64,000 nucleotides of DNA from Sphingobacterium thalpophilum (lineage in GTDB: Bacteria > Bacteroidota > Bacteroidia > Sphingobacteriales > Sphingobacteriaceae). The position numbers and the translations under genes are program-made. The stretch is from assembly GCF_038396785.1 (NCBI RefSeq), contig NZ_CP151087.1:558001-622000 (forward strand). The letters run 5' to 3'. Shown in pieces: positions 54,430-62,867 of this stretch. The stretch's first letter is position 1; each line of letters begins with the position of its first letter. Under the pieces are notes generated by a model that worked only from the letters and a program-made list of their open reading frames with translations, did not search any database and was not told the origin of the DNA.

Positions 54430-54858
54430 TTAGTCCGTATGGAATACCTCCGTCCTACCAGACCAAATCTCCCCTTTCTCCTGTGCGTCGGCCAAGGGTT
54501 GCTGACAAGGATCCGTTTCCTTCCACCAGCGCTGTGTCTCAGGATCGGAAGCCATTTTTTGCATATCAAGCTTGAAATTTTGTCCTGCATATTCAAAATA
54601 GCTGAAAAGAAAAAATTGACCATCTATCTCCTTCAAAAAAATAGAATAATTGCGGATATGACATGCCTTGATCTTTCGAAGTACTGTGGGCCAAACTTTG
54701 GCATGAAGCTTTTTATAATACGCTACTTTCTCGGCTTTCAATCCTGTTATGGATGCATAGCGAGTCACGGAGCGACTGCTCTCTGTAGACCGGAAGGCTG
54801 TTGTACAGAGTACGACCAAGACGATCACAAGGATGTAAGGATACAATTTAGGATACAT
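54430..54858 (-). CDS. L-rhamnose/L-fucose mutarotase-like protein with an N-terminal membrane segment
   Basis: A 142-residue protein. Residues about 38-142 form a dimeric alpha/beta-barrel mutarotase domain of the RhaM family: RYASITGLKAEKVAYYKKLHAKVWPTVL, the His of CHIRNYSIFL, and QRWWKETDPCQQP. Preceding it is a strong hydrophobic segment (YPYILVIVLVVLCTTAF) acting as signal or anchor. RhaM proteins are normally cytosolic and about 105 residues, so this is a periplasmic or membrane-anchored version. It is the first gene of the fucose operon and would speed interconversion of fucose anomers before uptake. Sugar specificity is inferred from neighbours. Confidence 0.85.
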   Translation of the reverse strand: MYPKLYPYILVIVLVVLCTTAFRSTESSRSVTRYASITGLKAEKVAYYKKLHAKVWPTVLRKIKACHIRNYSIFLKEIDGQFFLFSYFEYAGQNFKLDMQKMASDPETQRWWKETDPCQQPLADAQEKGEIWSGRTEVFHTD

Positions 54859-55044
54859 AAGTTCTGCGTTATTGTATAATTATACGTAGTGGTATAGTAC
54901 TACTAAATTACGCGCTTAGCAGGACGGAGACTACTGCTAGATTGCTCATTTCTCCCACTATATTAACAATTTTACACATGTTTACTTATTTTTAAGGCAA
55001 AATAGGCTATATTGCCTGTTCTTAATTTAAAAATAACCAAACAC
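54859..55044. promoter_or_regulatory. Divergent promoter/operator region of the fucose operon and its AraC regulator
   Basis: The 186-base gap holds a 12-bp palindrome GTATAATTATAC (54874-54885), an inverted pair GTAGT/ACTAC (54886-54890, 54899-54903) close to the mutarotase start, and a 21-base imperfect inverted repeat at 54996-55016 (arms GGCAAAATA and TATATTGCC) 28 bases before the regulator start. These are candidate sites for the regulator and for RNA polymerase. Confidence 0.5.
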
Positions 55045-55923
55045 ATGAAACCTGTTTTCGCCAAAATTTTGGAAGGTGCAGCTATCACCACTTTTGCGAC
55101 CAAAGATGTGCAACGCCCATTCTTCTCAACCGAATTTCATTTTCATAGCGCCTGCCAGATGACCTATATTGTGGAAAGTGAGGGAAAGCGGATTATTGGC
55201 GACAATGTGAGTAACTTTGTTTCCGATGAACTTACTTTTGTAGGACCTGATCTGCCACATGTCTGGCACAATAACACTATAAATTGCGCAGGCTCTACCA
55301 TTGCGGAGACAAAAACTTCCCGTTCTTTAGCCTTGTATATAGAACCTAAATTAATGATTAAACTTTTAGGGCATTTCTTTCAAACACACAAAGTCGAAAC
55401 CTTCTTTTCAGTCTCCAAACGCGGTCTCCTATTCCGTGGCGCAACAAAGGAACAATTGAAGGTAAAGCTAAAAAAGATCGTACAGCTGGATTATGGCTTT
55501 GAAAAAACTATTTTGTTACTAGAGATTATCGAATTGATGTTATCGACAGATGAATTTGATTACATTTCCAGCGCTGGATACACCCACAACTATAGCCCTA
55601 TTGACAATAGTAAAATTGACAGCATCTTTAAATTCGTATTTAACAACTATACCGGAGAAATTCAATTGGATCAAGTGGCGCAGCTCGCTAATATGTCAAA
55701 ACACTCCTTTTGCCGTTATTTCAAATCCCGTACGCAGAAAACCTTCGTCCAATTTGTCAATGAGGTTCGCATCAGTGAATCCTGTAGATTGATTGTCGAA
55801 AACAAGCATCAAATCACACACATTGCTTATGCCTGTGGCTTCAACAGCCTTTCAAACTTCAATAAAATTTTCAAATCAATTAAAGGGATCACGCCAAGCC
55901 AATATAAGTCCCAGATATGTTAG
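55045..55923 (+). CDS. AraC-family transcriptional regulator of the fucose operon
   Basis: Start ATG at 55045 gives 292 residues; earlier in-frame codons begin with TTG and lie in the operator region. The N-terminal half is a cupin-like sensor (FSTEFHFHSACQMTYIVES, FVGPDLPHVWHN), typical of sugar-responsive AraC proteins. The C-terminal half has two helix-turn-helix motifs (LDQVAQLANMSKHSFCRYFKSRT and ITHIAYACGFNSLSNFNKIFKSIKGITPSQY). Divergent from the mutarotase gene, so it probably activates the operon in response to fucose and may control itself. Confidence 0.9.
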   Translation: MKPVFAKILEGAAITTFATKDVQRPFFSTEFHFHSACQMTYIVESEGKRIIGDNVSNFVSDELTFVGPDLPHVWHNNTINCAGSTIAETKTSRSLALYIEPKLMIKLLGHFFQTHKVETFFSVSKRGLLFRGATKEQLKVKLKKIVQLDYGFEKTILLLEIIELMLSTDEFDYISSAGYTHNYSPIDNSKIDSIFKFVFNNYTGEIQLDQVAQLANMSKHSFCRYFKSRTQKTFVQFVNEVRISESCRLIVENKHQITHIAYACGFNSLSNFNKIFKSIKGITPSQYKSQIC

Positions 55924-55946
55924 AAAAGCGTCAAAACAAAGTTGCA

Positions 55947-57467
55947 CTAATCAAAATTGACACGACCAAGATCTACACTAGCAGGACCATTCAAAAGCTT
56001 TCCATTCATTCCGAACCGTGAACCATGACAAGGACAGTCCCAGGACATTTCGGATGGGTTCCAGCTTACTGTACACCCCATATGCGGACAGACTGAGTTT
56101 ACAGCATGCAACTCCCCTTCCATATCCCGACAAATAGCCAGTTTTCTCTCCCTATAGTGAACAATTTTACCTTCCGCTGGCTGTAAGCTTTCGACCTCCT
56201 TCAGCGATTCAGCCGAAAATTTGTCCATGATAAAATGTTTTGCAGCATTGACACCTTCCGATAATACCTGCTGTGCGCTCGCAACAGGTTTGATGCGGCT
56301 TGGTGACAGCAGTTCAGCCAGCGGATTCTCCTTTCCTTCCAATAAGTCAGGGATCACAAGTGACGCCATTGATCCAAATGTCATTCCATTACCGCCATAA
56401 CCGGTGGCTATATACACATTATTTTCATTTGGCATACTGCCGATAAAGGGTAAGCCATCGGCTGAATCATAATATTGCGACGACCAACTTGCAGTAAGTT
56501 CATCATAGTCGAAATGCTGATCAACCCAAAGTTTTAGGTCGGCAAAATGTTGCTCTGTTTGTTGGTCGTCGCCAGTTTTATGATCAAAACCACCCACGAT
56601 AAGGTAATGTTCTTTATCAGATCGATGATACCTAAAATAGTGGTAGGGATCATACAGATCCGCAGCTTGTCCCAATGCTTCAGGTTCCCCATGAAGCTTT
56701 AACGTCAGGACGTAACTTCGATAAGGTGCCAGTAAAAAATTGAATCTGTTTTTGCCTGGTGGCACATGGGTAGCCCAAATGATATTCTTTGCCGTATAAA
56801 CCTCTTTTCCACTCAGCTTCAATTTGACCCTTCCATCTTCATTGCTATAGGTTTCAATTCCTCGACCCGTCAGTATTTCGCCGCCCTCACGACGATAGGC
56901 TTCGATCATGCCCGCAATATATCTCATGGGATGAAATTGTGCTTGTCCCTCAATGCATATTGCTTTTTCGAAAGGTATATCAAAAGGTATGGTTTCGACA
57001 TAATGGGTAGGCAATCCCAATTGCTGATGGGCCGCGTAAATTTGCTCAAGCTGCTCGTTCTGTCCAGATTCTGCGCTAAAGAGAAAAAAGTCACATGTCG
57101 AATATGCACACTGTATGGAATATTTGGAAATGTTATCTTTTATATAATCTAAGACCTCAAGCGTCGCATTCAGAAGCAGCTGATTGGGATCCTTTCCAAA
57201 ATTTTCAATAATCTCATTGTAAGAAGCGTCATAAAAGTTATTGATATGGGCGGTGGTTCCTCCGGTTGTGCCAAACCCTGGATTCTCCTTGTCCAACAGT
57301 AGGCATTTTATGCCTCTATTCTGAAGTTCCTTGGCCAATGTTACACCAGTTATACCCGCCCCCACAACAATGGTATGGAAATCTAAAATGGCAGGGTCAG
57401 TCGAAAAATTTTCAATGTCAACATCCTGCCAAAAGCTCTTGTTCGTTCCGTCACGCTTCATAGTCAT
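55947..57467 (-). CDS. FAD-dependent oxidoreductase with C-terminal Rieske iron-sulfur domain
   Basis: This 506-residue protein joins a DAO-type flavoprotein (VVGAGITGVTLAKELQNRG, then DKENPGFGTTGGTTAH, residues about 35-75) to a Rieske domain. Cluster ligands are Cys460-His462 and Cys478-His481 (CPHMGC...CPCHGSRF). The flavin part ends near residue 390 and a linker leads to the Rieske fold. There is no signal peptide, so it is cytoplasmic. Start may be Met1 or Met3. Similar fusions occur widely, and their substrates are mostly unknown. Convergent with the AraC gene with only 23 bases between, and no clear terminator. Confidence 0.88.
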   Translation of the reverse strand: MTMKRDGTNKSFWQDVDIENFSTDPAILDFHTIVVGAGITGVTLAKELQNRGIKCLLLDKENPGFGTTGGTTAHINNFYDASYNEIIENFGKDPNQLLLNATLEVLDYIKDNISKYSIQCAYSTCDFFLFSAESGQNEQLEQIYAAHQQLGLPTHYVETIPFDIPFEKAICIEGQAQFHPMRYIAGMIEAYRREGGEILTGRGIETYSNEDGRVKLKLSGKEVYTAKNIIWATHVPPGKNRFNFLLAPYRSYVLTLKLHGEPEALGQAADLYDPYHYFRYHRSDKEHYLIVGGFDHKTGDDQQTEQHFADLKLWVDQHFDYDELTASWSSQYYDSADGLPFIGSMPNENNVYIATGYGGNGMTFGSMASLVIPDLLEGKENPLAELLSPSRIKPVASAQQVLSEGVNAAKHFIMDKFSAESLKEVESLQPAEGKIVHYRERKLAICRDMEGELHAVNSVCPHMGCTVSWNPSEMSWDCPCHGSRFGMNGKLLNGPASVDLGRVNFD

Positions 57468-57679
57468 TATATTAAATTCAAAGAATCAGTCTTTGCTTTA
57501 TTGCAAATACAACACGTCCAAGATAAGAACCATGCTATTCCACTTTCGTTTTAGCGGTTAAATACGTAAAAAAAAGAAGAAGTACGTCTTCCTTTGCGCC
57601 CCCAAACCAATGTATAAAATAGGCTGTTCCTTCATGAAATAACGAAGTGCTTCATTGCACCTTTAACACGATATACATT

Positions 57680-58452
57680 ATGAAAATAAATGCGAAGGAT
57701 TACGTCAACTCCATTTTACCGAGTTGGATAAAAAATAAGAAAATAATTATTACTGGCGGCACCACCGGGATTGGCCGGGCGACCGCCCTACTTTTAGCCG
57801 CGATGGGTAACGATATTTTAATTTGCGGCCATCATCAAAACCAGTTGGACGATACGCTCCGTGATTTTAATCAATTGGAATGCACAGGTAAGATGGAAGG
57901 GATTGTAGTAGATCTGGCGACGGAAGAAGGCATACACATGCTCTCAGGACATTTGACGAACAATATGACCGTTTGGATATTCTCATCAATAATGCGGCTA
58001 TAGCCTTTCAGTCGGTTAAGGACGGAAGTTATTCGGATCAGGCCTACCTCCTTCGCACGAATGTGCTGGCCTATTTGGCTTGTACCCAAGCCGCGTTGTT
58101 ACGGATGGAACCCCGCGGAACAGGACATATCCTCAATGTCGGATCAATGAGTGCAGATGTACGCGAAGCGCAGAGTTCTGTCTATGTCTGCTCGAAAGGA
58201 GGTATTCAAGCATTTACAGAATCGTTACGGAAGGAAGCCAATCCCAAGGGTATCCAGGTGTCGCTTGTTGAACCTGGATCAGTTGGAACAGATATGCAAC
58301 CTTTTTCACCGGAGGAGCAGCAGGAAAAAATTGATCATTTAGAAATGCTCTATGCCGAAGATATCGCGCGTACCATAGCTTATATCCTATCTCAACCACT
58401 ACGCACTTCCATCGTGCATACACAGGTTAAACCTTTGAGACAAATCATATAA
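57680..58452 (+). pseudogene. SDR-family dehydrogenase, single-base frameshift
   Basis: Two frames form one short-chain dehydrogenase. From ATG 57680 the product reads KIIITGGTTGIGRATALLLAAMG and continues to LSGHLTNN before drifting out of frame. The next frame gives EQYDRLDILINNAAIAFQ with the NNAA motif, and later SSVYVCSKGGIQAFTESL (Tyr and Lys of the active site), to a stop at 58452. One G missing at about 57957 (ACGAAC for ACGGAAC) explains the break. All catalytic parts are otherwise present, so this is either a very recent pseudogene or a sequencing error. Substrate unknown. Confidence 0.75.
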
Positions 58453-58520
58453 GTCATCTGCGATTTTATCAACAAGAAAACAATTCCACTTAGTTGAACG
58501 TCCTTAAAAAAATTTGTGTC

Positions 58521-59012
58521 ATGAGAAAAAAGAAAAACTTGTTTGAACGATTCTCAAACTGGGCAACGCATGCCACCGGTAGTTCAGCCGCATTTATTAT
58601 CGCAACTTCGACGGTGATCATCTGGGCCGTGAGCGGCCCCATATTCAATTATTCTGAAACCTGGCAACTGGTCATCAATACAGGTACGACCATTGTTACT
58701 TTTCTAATGGTATTTCTCATTCAAAAATCCCAAAACAAGGATTCCAAAGCAATCCACCTGAAACTCAATGAACTGATAGCGTCCCATGAAGGCACAAGCA
58801 ACCGAATGGTCAATCTGGAAGACTTAAGTGAAGAGGAATTGGATCAGCTCGCTAAGTTTTATGCGCACGTGGCGAAGCTCGCTCTGGAAGAAAGGGTTCT
58901 CACCTGCACACACTCTATAGATGCCGCAAAGGAAAACCATGATTATAAAGTAAAGGTTCAAAAAGAAAAACACAACCGCTCAGCAGATAAAAGACCGAAC
59001 ACCACGGACTAG
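58521..59012 (+). CDS. Low-affinity iron permease-family membrane protein
   Basis: Start ATG at 58521 gives 163 residues; an earlier TTG at 58494 is unlikely. Two membrane helices (AAFIIATSTVIIWAVSG and LVINTGTTIVTFLMVFLI) are followed by QKSQNKDSKAIHLKLNELIA, the family's conserved loop, and a soluble tail (LSEEELDQLAKFYAHVAKLA). The family is named for a fungal low-affinity iron permease, but bacterial members are not shown to transport iron. It lies 68 bases after the frameshifted SDR on the same strand and ends at a strong terminator. Confidence 0.85.
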   Translation: MRKKKNLFERFSNWATHATGSSAAFIIATSTVIIWAVSGPIFNYSETWQLVINTGTTIVTFLMVFLIQKSQNKDSKAIHLKLNELIASHEGTSNRMVNLEDLSEEELDQLAKFYAHVAKLALEERVLTCTHSIDAAKENHDYKVKVQKEKHNRSADKRPNTTD

Positions 59013-59031
59013 TATTCAGCTTATTGATGAT

Positions 59032-59060
59032 AAAAAATCCCCTTGAAGGGGATTTTTTTT
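59032..59060. terminator. Bidirectional terminator between permease-like and SDR genes
   Basis: Stem AAAAAATCCCC/GGGGATTTTTT (59032-59042, 59048-59058), 5-base loop, T run on the plus strand and the matching run on the minus strand. It sits between two convergent genes. Confidence 0.9.
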
Positions 59061-59082
59061 GTCATGCTGTAATCGCTAATTT

Positions 59083-60076
59083 TTAGGGCTGTCCACCGCC
59101 GCCCGCGGCCCCATAAATTTGTCCGTTCGCATAACTTGCGTCTGCCGCAGCCAATTGCACATAGATTGAAGCAAGTTCGGCGGGTTGCCCCGGACGTCCC
59201 ATGGGGGTATCACCTCCGAAATTCACCAGCTTTTCCTGCGTAGCACCACCACTCACCTGTAGTGCAGTCCAAATTGGACCGGGAGCCACGCCATTGACCC
59301 GTATACCCTTTGGACCAAGCTGCTTGGCCAATGACCGAATATAGTTGGTGGTCGCAGCTTTTGTCTGTGCGTAGTCATACAAATCTTCCGAGGGGTCTGC
59401 GGCCTGTACCGATGTTGTACCGATAATTACAGCTCCAGGTTTAAGATGAGGCAAGGCTGCCTTAATAAGCCAGAAAGGTGCATAAATATTGGTTTTCATC
59501 GTGGCATCAAATTCCGCAGTGGTGATATCCAATATCGATGGTTTTGTCTGCTGCCGCGCCGCGTTGCTGACCAAAATATCCAGACCGCCGAGTTGAAGTA
59601 CGGCGTCCTCAATCAGCCGAATACAAAACTCTTCTTTACGGAGATCTCCCGGAATAGCGACTGCCTTTCGGCCCGCCGCTTTTATCAAAGCGATGACTTC
59701 CTTCGCATCTTTCTCTTCCTCGGGCAAATAGTTGATGGCAACGTCGGCCCCTTCTCGTGCGTAAGCGATAGCTGCTGCACGTCCCATTCCCGAATCGCCC
59801 CCGGTGATCAATGCTTTGCGCCCTTGGAGCCTTCCTGATCCTTTTATAACTATCCTCGCCATGATCCGGCCGGGGCTCCATTTCACTGCAGAGTCCAGGC
59901 CAAGGTTGAGACTGGCTCTTGAACGGCGGTTTTGGGTATTCTTTAACCGGATTGACCGGTCTGTCTTGGGTTTGGCCCGCTGAGCGATCGGGACTTCCAA
60001 TGATACTCAATGCCAAGATTCCAGAACCTATTTTACCGATAGCAGCTCTTCTTCCCATATTATCTGAATACTTCAT
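59083..60076 (-). pseudogene. SDR-family oxidoreductase with twin-arginine-like leader, single-base frameshift
   Basis: Two minus-strand frames join into one gene of about 330 residues. From 60076 the product reads MKYSDNMGRRAAIGKIGSGI, a leader with an RR pair, then PVNPVKEYPKPPFKSQSQPWPG and PRPDHGEDSYK. It loses frame in an AAAA run near 59848. The next frame gives KGSGRLQGRKALITGGDSGMGRAAAIAYA, NAARQQ, the YAQTKAATTNYIRSL active site and the C-terminal GGGGQP. Removing one A restores a typical SDR of the YhdF/YghA type. The frame starting at 60000 is not a separate gene. Recent pseudogene or sequencing error. Confidence 0.75.
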
Positions 60077-60160
60077 AGCTTTTTTCGTTTTTGGAAAAGG
60101 CCCAATGAAATTGAGCCTTTTATATTTATTCCACAGATGTGTTTTTACAAAAAATGCACG

Positions 60161-60391
60161 TTAATCATGTCCTTCAGTTTTCACAATCTTGTTATAGATG
60201 CCCAATAGAAGGAACGGTGCAGCCCATTGGCCTACAAATAGGGCGTTTTTATCGTTCGACATGCATTTTAATGCGGCAGATACACCCATCGCCAGCAATG
60301 CTGCGCCTAAAAATACGGTGGATGGTAGTTTAGAAGTTTGATCTTCTATCTTTTTGGTGATTTCACCTTCGTTTCCTGTATTTAATGCCAT
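60161..60391 (-). CDS. Small two-helix membrane protein, unknown function
   Basis: A 76-residue product. After a polar N-terminus (MALNTGNEGEITKKIEDQTSK) come two hydrophobic stretches (TVFLGAALLAMGVSAAL and LFVGQWAAPFLLLGIYNKIV) separated by KCMSNDKNA. It ends in a short charged tail. It sits among stress-type genes (SDR, YciE, DUF4142), so a stress-related membrane role is possible. No family is recognised. Confidence 0.7.
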   Translation of the reverse strand: MALNTGNEGEITKKIEDQTSKLPSTVFLGAALLAMGVSAALKCMSNDKNALFVGQWAAPFLLLGIYNKIVKTEGHD

Positions 60392-60442
60392 AACTTAAAT
60401 TTTTGATTTTTTAATAGTGTTCACGCTAGGTCTATTGTACAC

Positions 60443-61033
60443 TTATTCAGCTTTTGAATTGAGATTTGTATCGGCCAGCGCGCTAAGATCTTCATCACAT
60501 TTCTTTTCTTCACCCAGTGTTTCAAGTAGTAATTTTAAGGCATCCTTATGTGTTAACACTTTCGCAAAAGCCGCCAATGTGCCATAAGTGGCAATTTCGT
60601 AATGCTCCACCTTTTGGGCGGCAGCAATAATTGCTGCATCGCGGACAGATCCAGCTTCTGTTTCTTTCATAAGGCTTTCCGCCTCTTCAAGTAGCCCCGC
60701 CATAGCTTCGCATTTTTCGGCTTTTGCTTTCACTCCGATAAGCTCAAAACATTGCTCTAGGCGATCCACATGTGTTTCCGTTTCTGTCAGATGTTTAATA
60801 ATAGCAGATTTTAATTGTTCTGAACTTGCATTTTTCTCCATCTTAGGAAGTGCTTTCGTCAGCGCTTTTTCTGCCCAATAAATATCCTTTAATCCATCCT
60901 CAAATAATTCGGCTAGATCCTTCGCTGCCCCCGCTTCGGCAGGTACTTTTTTTCCTTCTGAATTAGCGTTTGAAGTGTTACCTGATTTTGTGCTTGTTTT
61001 ACTTTTTTCTGCTGTTGCTATTGTTGTTGCCAT
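60443..61033 (-). CDS. YciE/YciF-family ferritin-like protein (DUF892)
   Basis: A 196-residue cytoplasmic protein. The first 40 residues are low-complexity Ser/Thr/Lys/Ala, and then a four-helix ferritin-like domain follows: LAELFEDGLKDIYWAEKALTKALPKM, KHLTETETHVDRLEQCFELIG, VRDAAIIAAAQKVEHYEIATYGTLAAFAK and LLLETLGEEKKCDEDL. The spaced Glu and His residues (E..H on helices) could bind a di-iron centre. Related genes are general-stress induced. It lies 51 bases upstream of the small membrane protein gene on the same strand, possibly co-transcribed. Confidence 0.88.
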   Translation of the reverse strand: MATTIATAEKSKTSTKSGNTSNANSEGKKVPAEAGAAKDLAELFEDGLKDIYWAEKALTKALPKMEKNASSEQLKSAIIKHLTETETHVDRLEQCFELIGVKAKAEKCEAMAGLLEEAESLMKETEAGSVRDAAIIAAAQKVEHYEIATYGTLAAFAKVLTHKDALKLLLETLGEEKKCDEDLSALADTNLNSKAE

Positions 61034-61295
61034 AATACTAAGTTTTTATGCTCAAACGAGCGGTTCGTCAAATAAACAGCTCTCAAACTTTTTTCGTTCG
61101 CCAGAACTGTGTAAATCCTGCAAATCACGCATATACCACATTTTATAAGTAAAAACACGTTTTTCAAAAATTTAAATGATAGCGAACAACAACGCTATAA
61201 TTAACGTACAAATCATATGACAATGCGTACTAACACAGTTAACGATCTGGCAACAACAGTGGTTCATCAACAAACGATTATAAATTAAACGCAGT

Positions 61296-61685
61296 ATGAA
61301 TAAAAAATGTACAGTTCAGGATGTCCGTCCAGGTATGGCCATCCTCGCTTTAGCGATTGTAGCACAATCAGGCCCCCAAAATCTACCGAACGATATTCCG
61401 GAAGAGCATGAAGAAGAACTACCGGAAAATACACCGGATCAGGAACCCGAAATTGATCAGGAAGATTTGGAAACGGATGAAGAATTAGACTTCGCAGTTG
61501 ATGCAGAAGAACCTGAAATACCCCGCCAGGATGATTTCGGTTTCGATGAGGAAATTGGTTCAGCAGGTGAAGATGAATTTTCAGAAGAAGATGAAAGAGA
61601 TGAAAACGAGGGTGCTAATGATGCGGAAGGGCTGCCTACGCAACCGGTGACAACACCTTCTGATTTAGATGCAACACCCCTATAA
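61296..61685 (+). CDS. Highly acidic low-complexity protein, unknown
   Basis: A 129-residue product. After MNKKCTVQDVRPGMAILALA the sequence is dominated by Glu and Asp (EEHEEELPENTPDQEPEID, EDEFSEEDERDENEG) with Pro and Thr at the end. The first 25 residues are moderately hydrophobic, but no clear signal cleavage site is visible. Disorder is expected. It is monocistronic; a GC hairpin follows 19 bases after the stop. Could buffer cations or bind a basic partner; no family recognised. Confidence 0.65.
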   Translation: MNKKCTVQDVRPGMAILALAIVAQSGPQNLPNDIPEEHEEELPENTPDQEPEIDQEDLETDEELDFAVDAEEPEIPRQDDFGFDEEIGSAGEDEFSEEDERDENEGANDAEGLPTQPVTTPSDLDATPL

Positions 61686-61704
61686 CGTGGACAAAAAAAC
61701 AGAA

Positions 61705-61735
61705 GAACCCCGCTCTTTTTCCAGTGTCGGGGTTC
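61705..61735. terminator. Probable hairpin between convergent genes
   Basis: Eight-base stem GAACCCCG/CGGGGTTC (61705-61712, 61728-61735) with a 15-base loop. No T run follows on the plus strand, so termination strength is uncertain. Confidence 0.5.
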
Positions 61736-61748
61736 ATTGCGCCCTATC

Positions 61749-62402
61749 CTATCTTAATAACTTTTTCTGAAAACCAAAACGGACAAGTCCCGCCGTATTC
61801 TTCGAACCCGTTTTCTCAATTAATTGCTGCCGATGGCCCTCCACGATCCTTTTGCTCAAAAAAATTTGATCAGCTATTTCCGCATTTGTATGTCCTTCCG
61901 CAATCAATTCCAATACAGACAGTTCGCGTTCAGAGATGTCGTATCGTGCCATTATTGCTGTACGATCAATATCCAACTGCGCATACTTTGATAAGTTTCG
62001 GATCAAATCAATACTTAATGCTGCACTGATATATTGTTGCCCACGTTTTACCTGCTGAATTCCGAATAAAATCTCTTCTACATTGGAATCTTTCGATAAA
62101 TAGCCATCAGCGCCAAGATTTAAAACCTCCTGAACAATCTGGATATTGTCTTCCATAGATAAAACAATGATTTTTATGGCTGGATAATGTTTTTTTACTT
62201 CTTGTATAAACTGAATGCCATCCATTACCTCCATATGGATAACAGTCAGGATGATGTCCGGTTTGGCTCCCTTGAGAAATTCCAGGGCTTTTTGACCATT
62301 CTCCATCCCCGCAATTACAGTTATATCTTCTTGCGCCTCTAATATTAATTGGAAACCGGATCGTACTAACGTATGGTCATCTACCAAAAGCAACTGTGTC
62401 AT
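61749..62402 (-). CDS. Orphan LuxR-type response regulator lacking the phosphoacceptor Asp
   Basis: Start at 62402 gives 217 residues (MTQLLLVDDHTLV); a start 20 codons earlier would add an extra leader. Receiver 1-120 and LuxR helix-turn-helix (ISERELSVLELIAEGHTNAEIADQIFLSKRIVEGHRQQL) are clear. The phosphorylation loop, however, reads IILTVIHMEVMDG, so residue 54 is Val where Asp is expected, and the usual Pro is Glu. The acidic pair Asp8-Asp9 remains. It should therefore not be activated by standard phosphorylation. It closely resembles the intact regulator at 20791-21447. No kinase gene is adjacent. Possibly a phosphorylation-independent regulator, or a decayed one. Confidence 0.9.
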   Translation of the reverse strand: MTQLLLVDDHTLVRSGFQLILEAQEDITVIAGMENGQKALEFLKGAKPDIILTVIHMEVMDGIQFIQEVKKHYPAIKIIVLSMEDNIQIVQEVLNLGADGYLSKDSNVEEILFGIQQVKRGQQYISAALSIDLIRNLSKYAQLDIDRTAIMARYDISERELSVLELIAEGHTNAEIADQIFLSKRIVEGHRQQLIEKTGSKNTAGLVRFGFQKKLLR

Positions 62403-62741
62403 AGCTATCTGTTTTCTTTCTTTTTCGTTTAGTGATTGATTTTTGAACGAAACAGCTTTCAAGCCAAAAATGTTTTAAAAAAAATAGCTCTTGGCAAATG
62501 CATACATAACATCAACGGAAAGATTTTGACCGCCGCCGCATTCTTTTTTCTGGAAAGGCGTGAGAGATGTCTCTGCTAGAGCATATAAATAATTGAAATC
62601 GCGCTATTCTTCCACGAGGGAATTAGTACGATATGTGTGCGTAAGCACCACAATTTTTGCTTTAAATACGCAAAATAGGCTCTTTTCAAACGCTACCTTC
62701 CTCGCCGCTGTTCACTTGAAAACACAACGAAAGAAGAACAT

Positions 62742-62849
62742 ATGTTTACATCCATCATTATTGGCATCGTCTTTATTTTCTTAGCATCCTATATCGTCAT
62801 CAATTATAGAAGAAAGGGAAATAATACGCGAAACAGAAAAAATCGTTAA
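62742..62849 (+). CDS. Small single-helix membrane peptide
   Basis: A 35-residue product: one hydrophobic helix (SIIIGIVFIFLASYIVI) followed by a basic tail rich in Arg, Lys and Asn. The topology would be N-out/C-in. It starts 18 bases before the DUF4142 gene and shares its orientation, so both may be one transcript. Similar tiny membrane peptides are common among stress genes, but no family is assigned. Confidence 0.6.
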   Translation: MFTSIIIGIVFIFLASYIVINYRRKGNNTRNRKNR

Positions 62850-62867
62850 CATTTAAATAATAGTATC

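Noticed and set aside
59636..60076. An independent protein of 146 residues
   Set aside because: Only the first part (leader to GEDSYK) is native; after the frameshift it reads an out-of-frame, Arg-rich sequence over the SDR domain.
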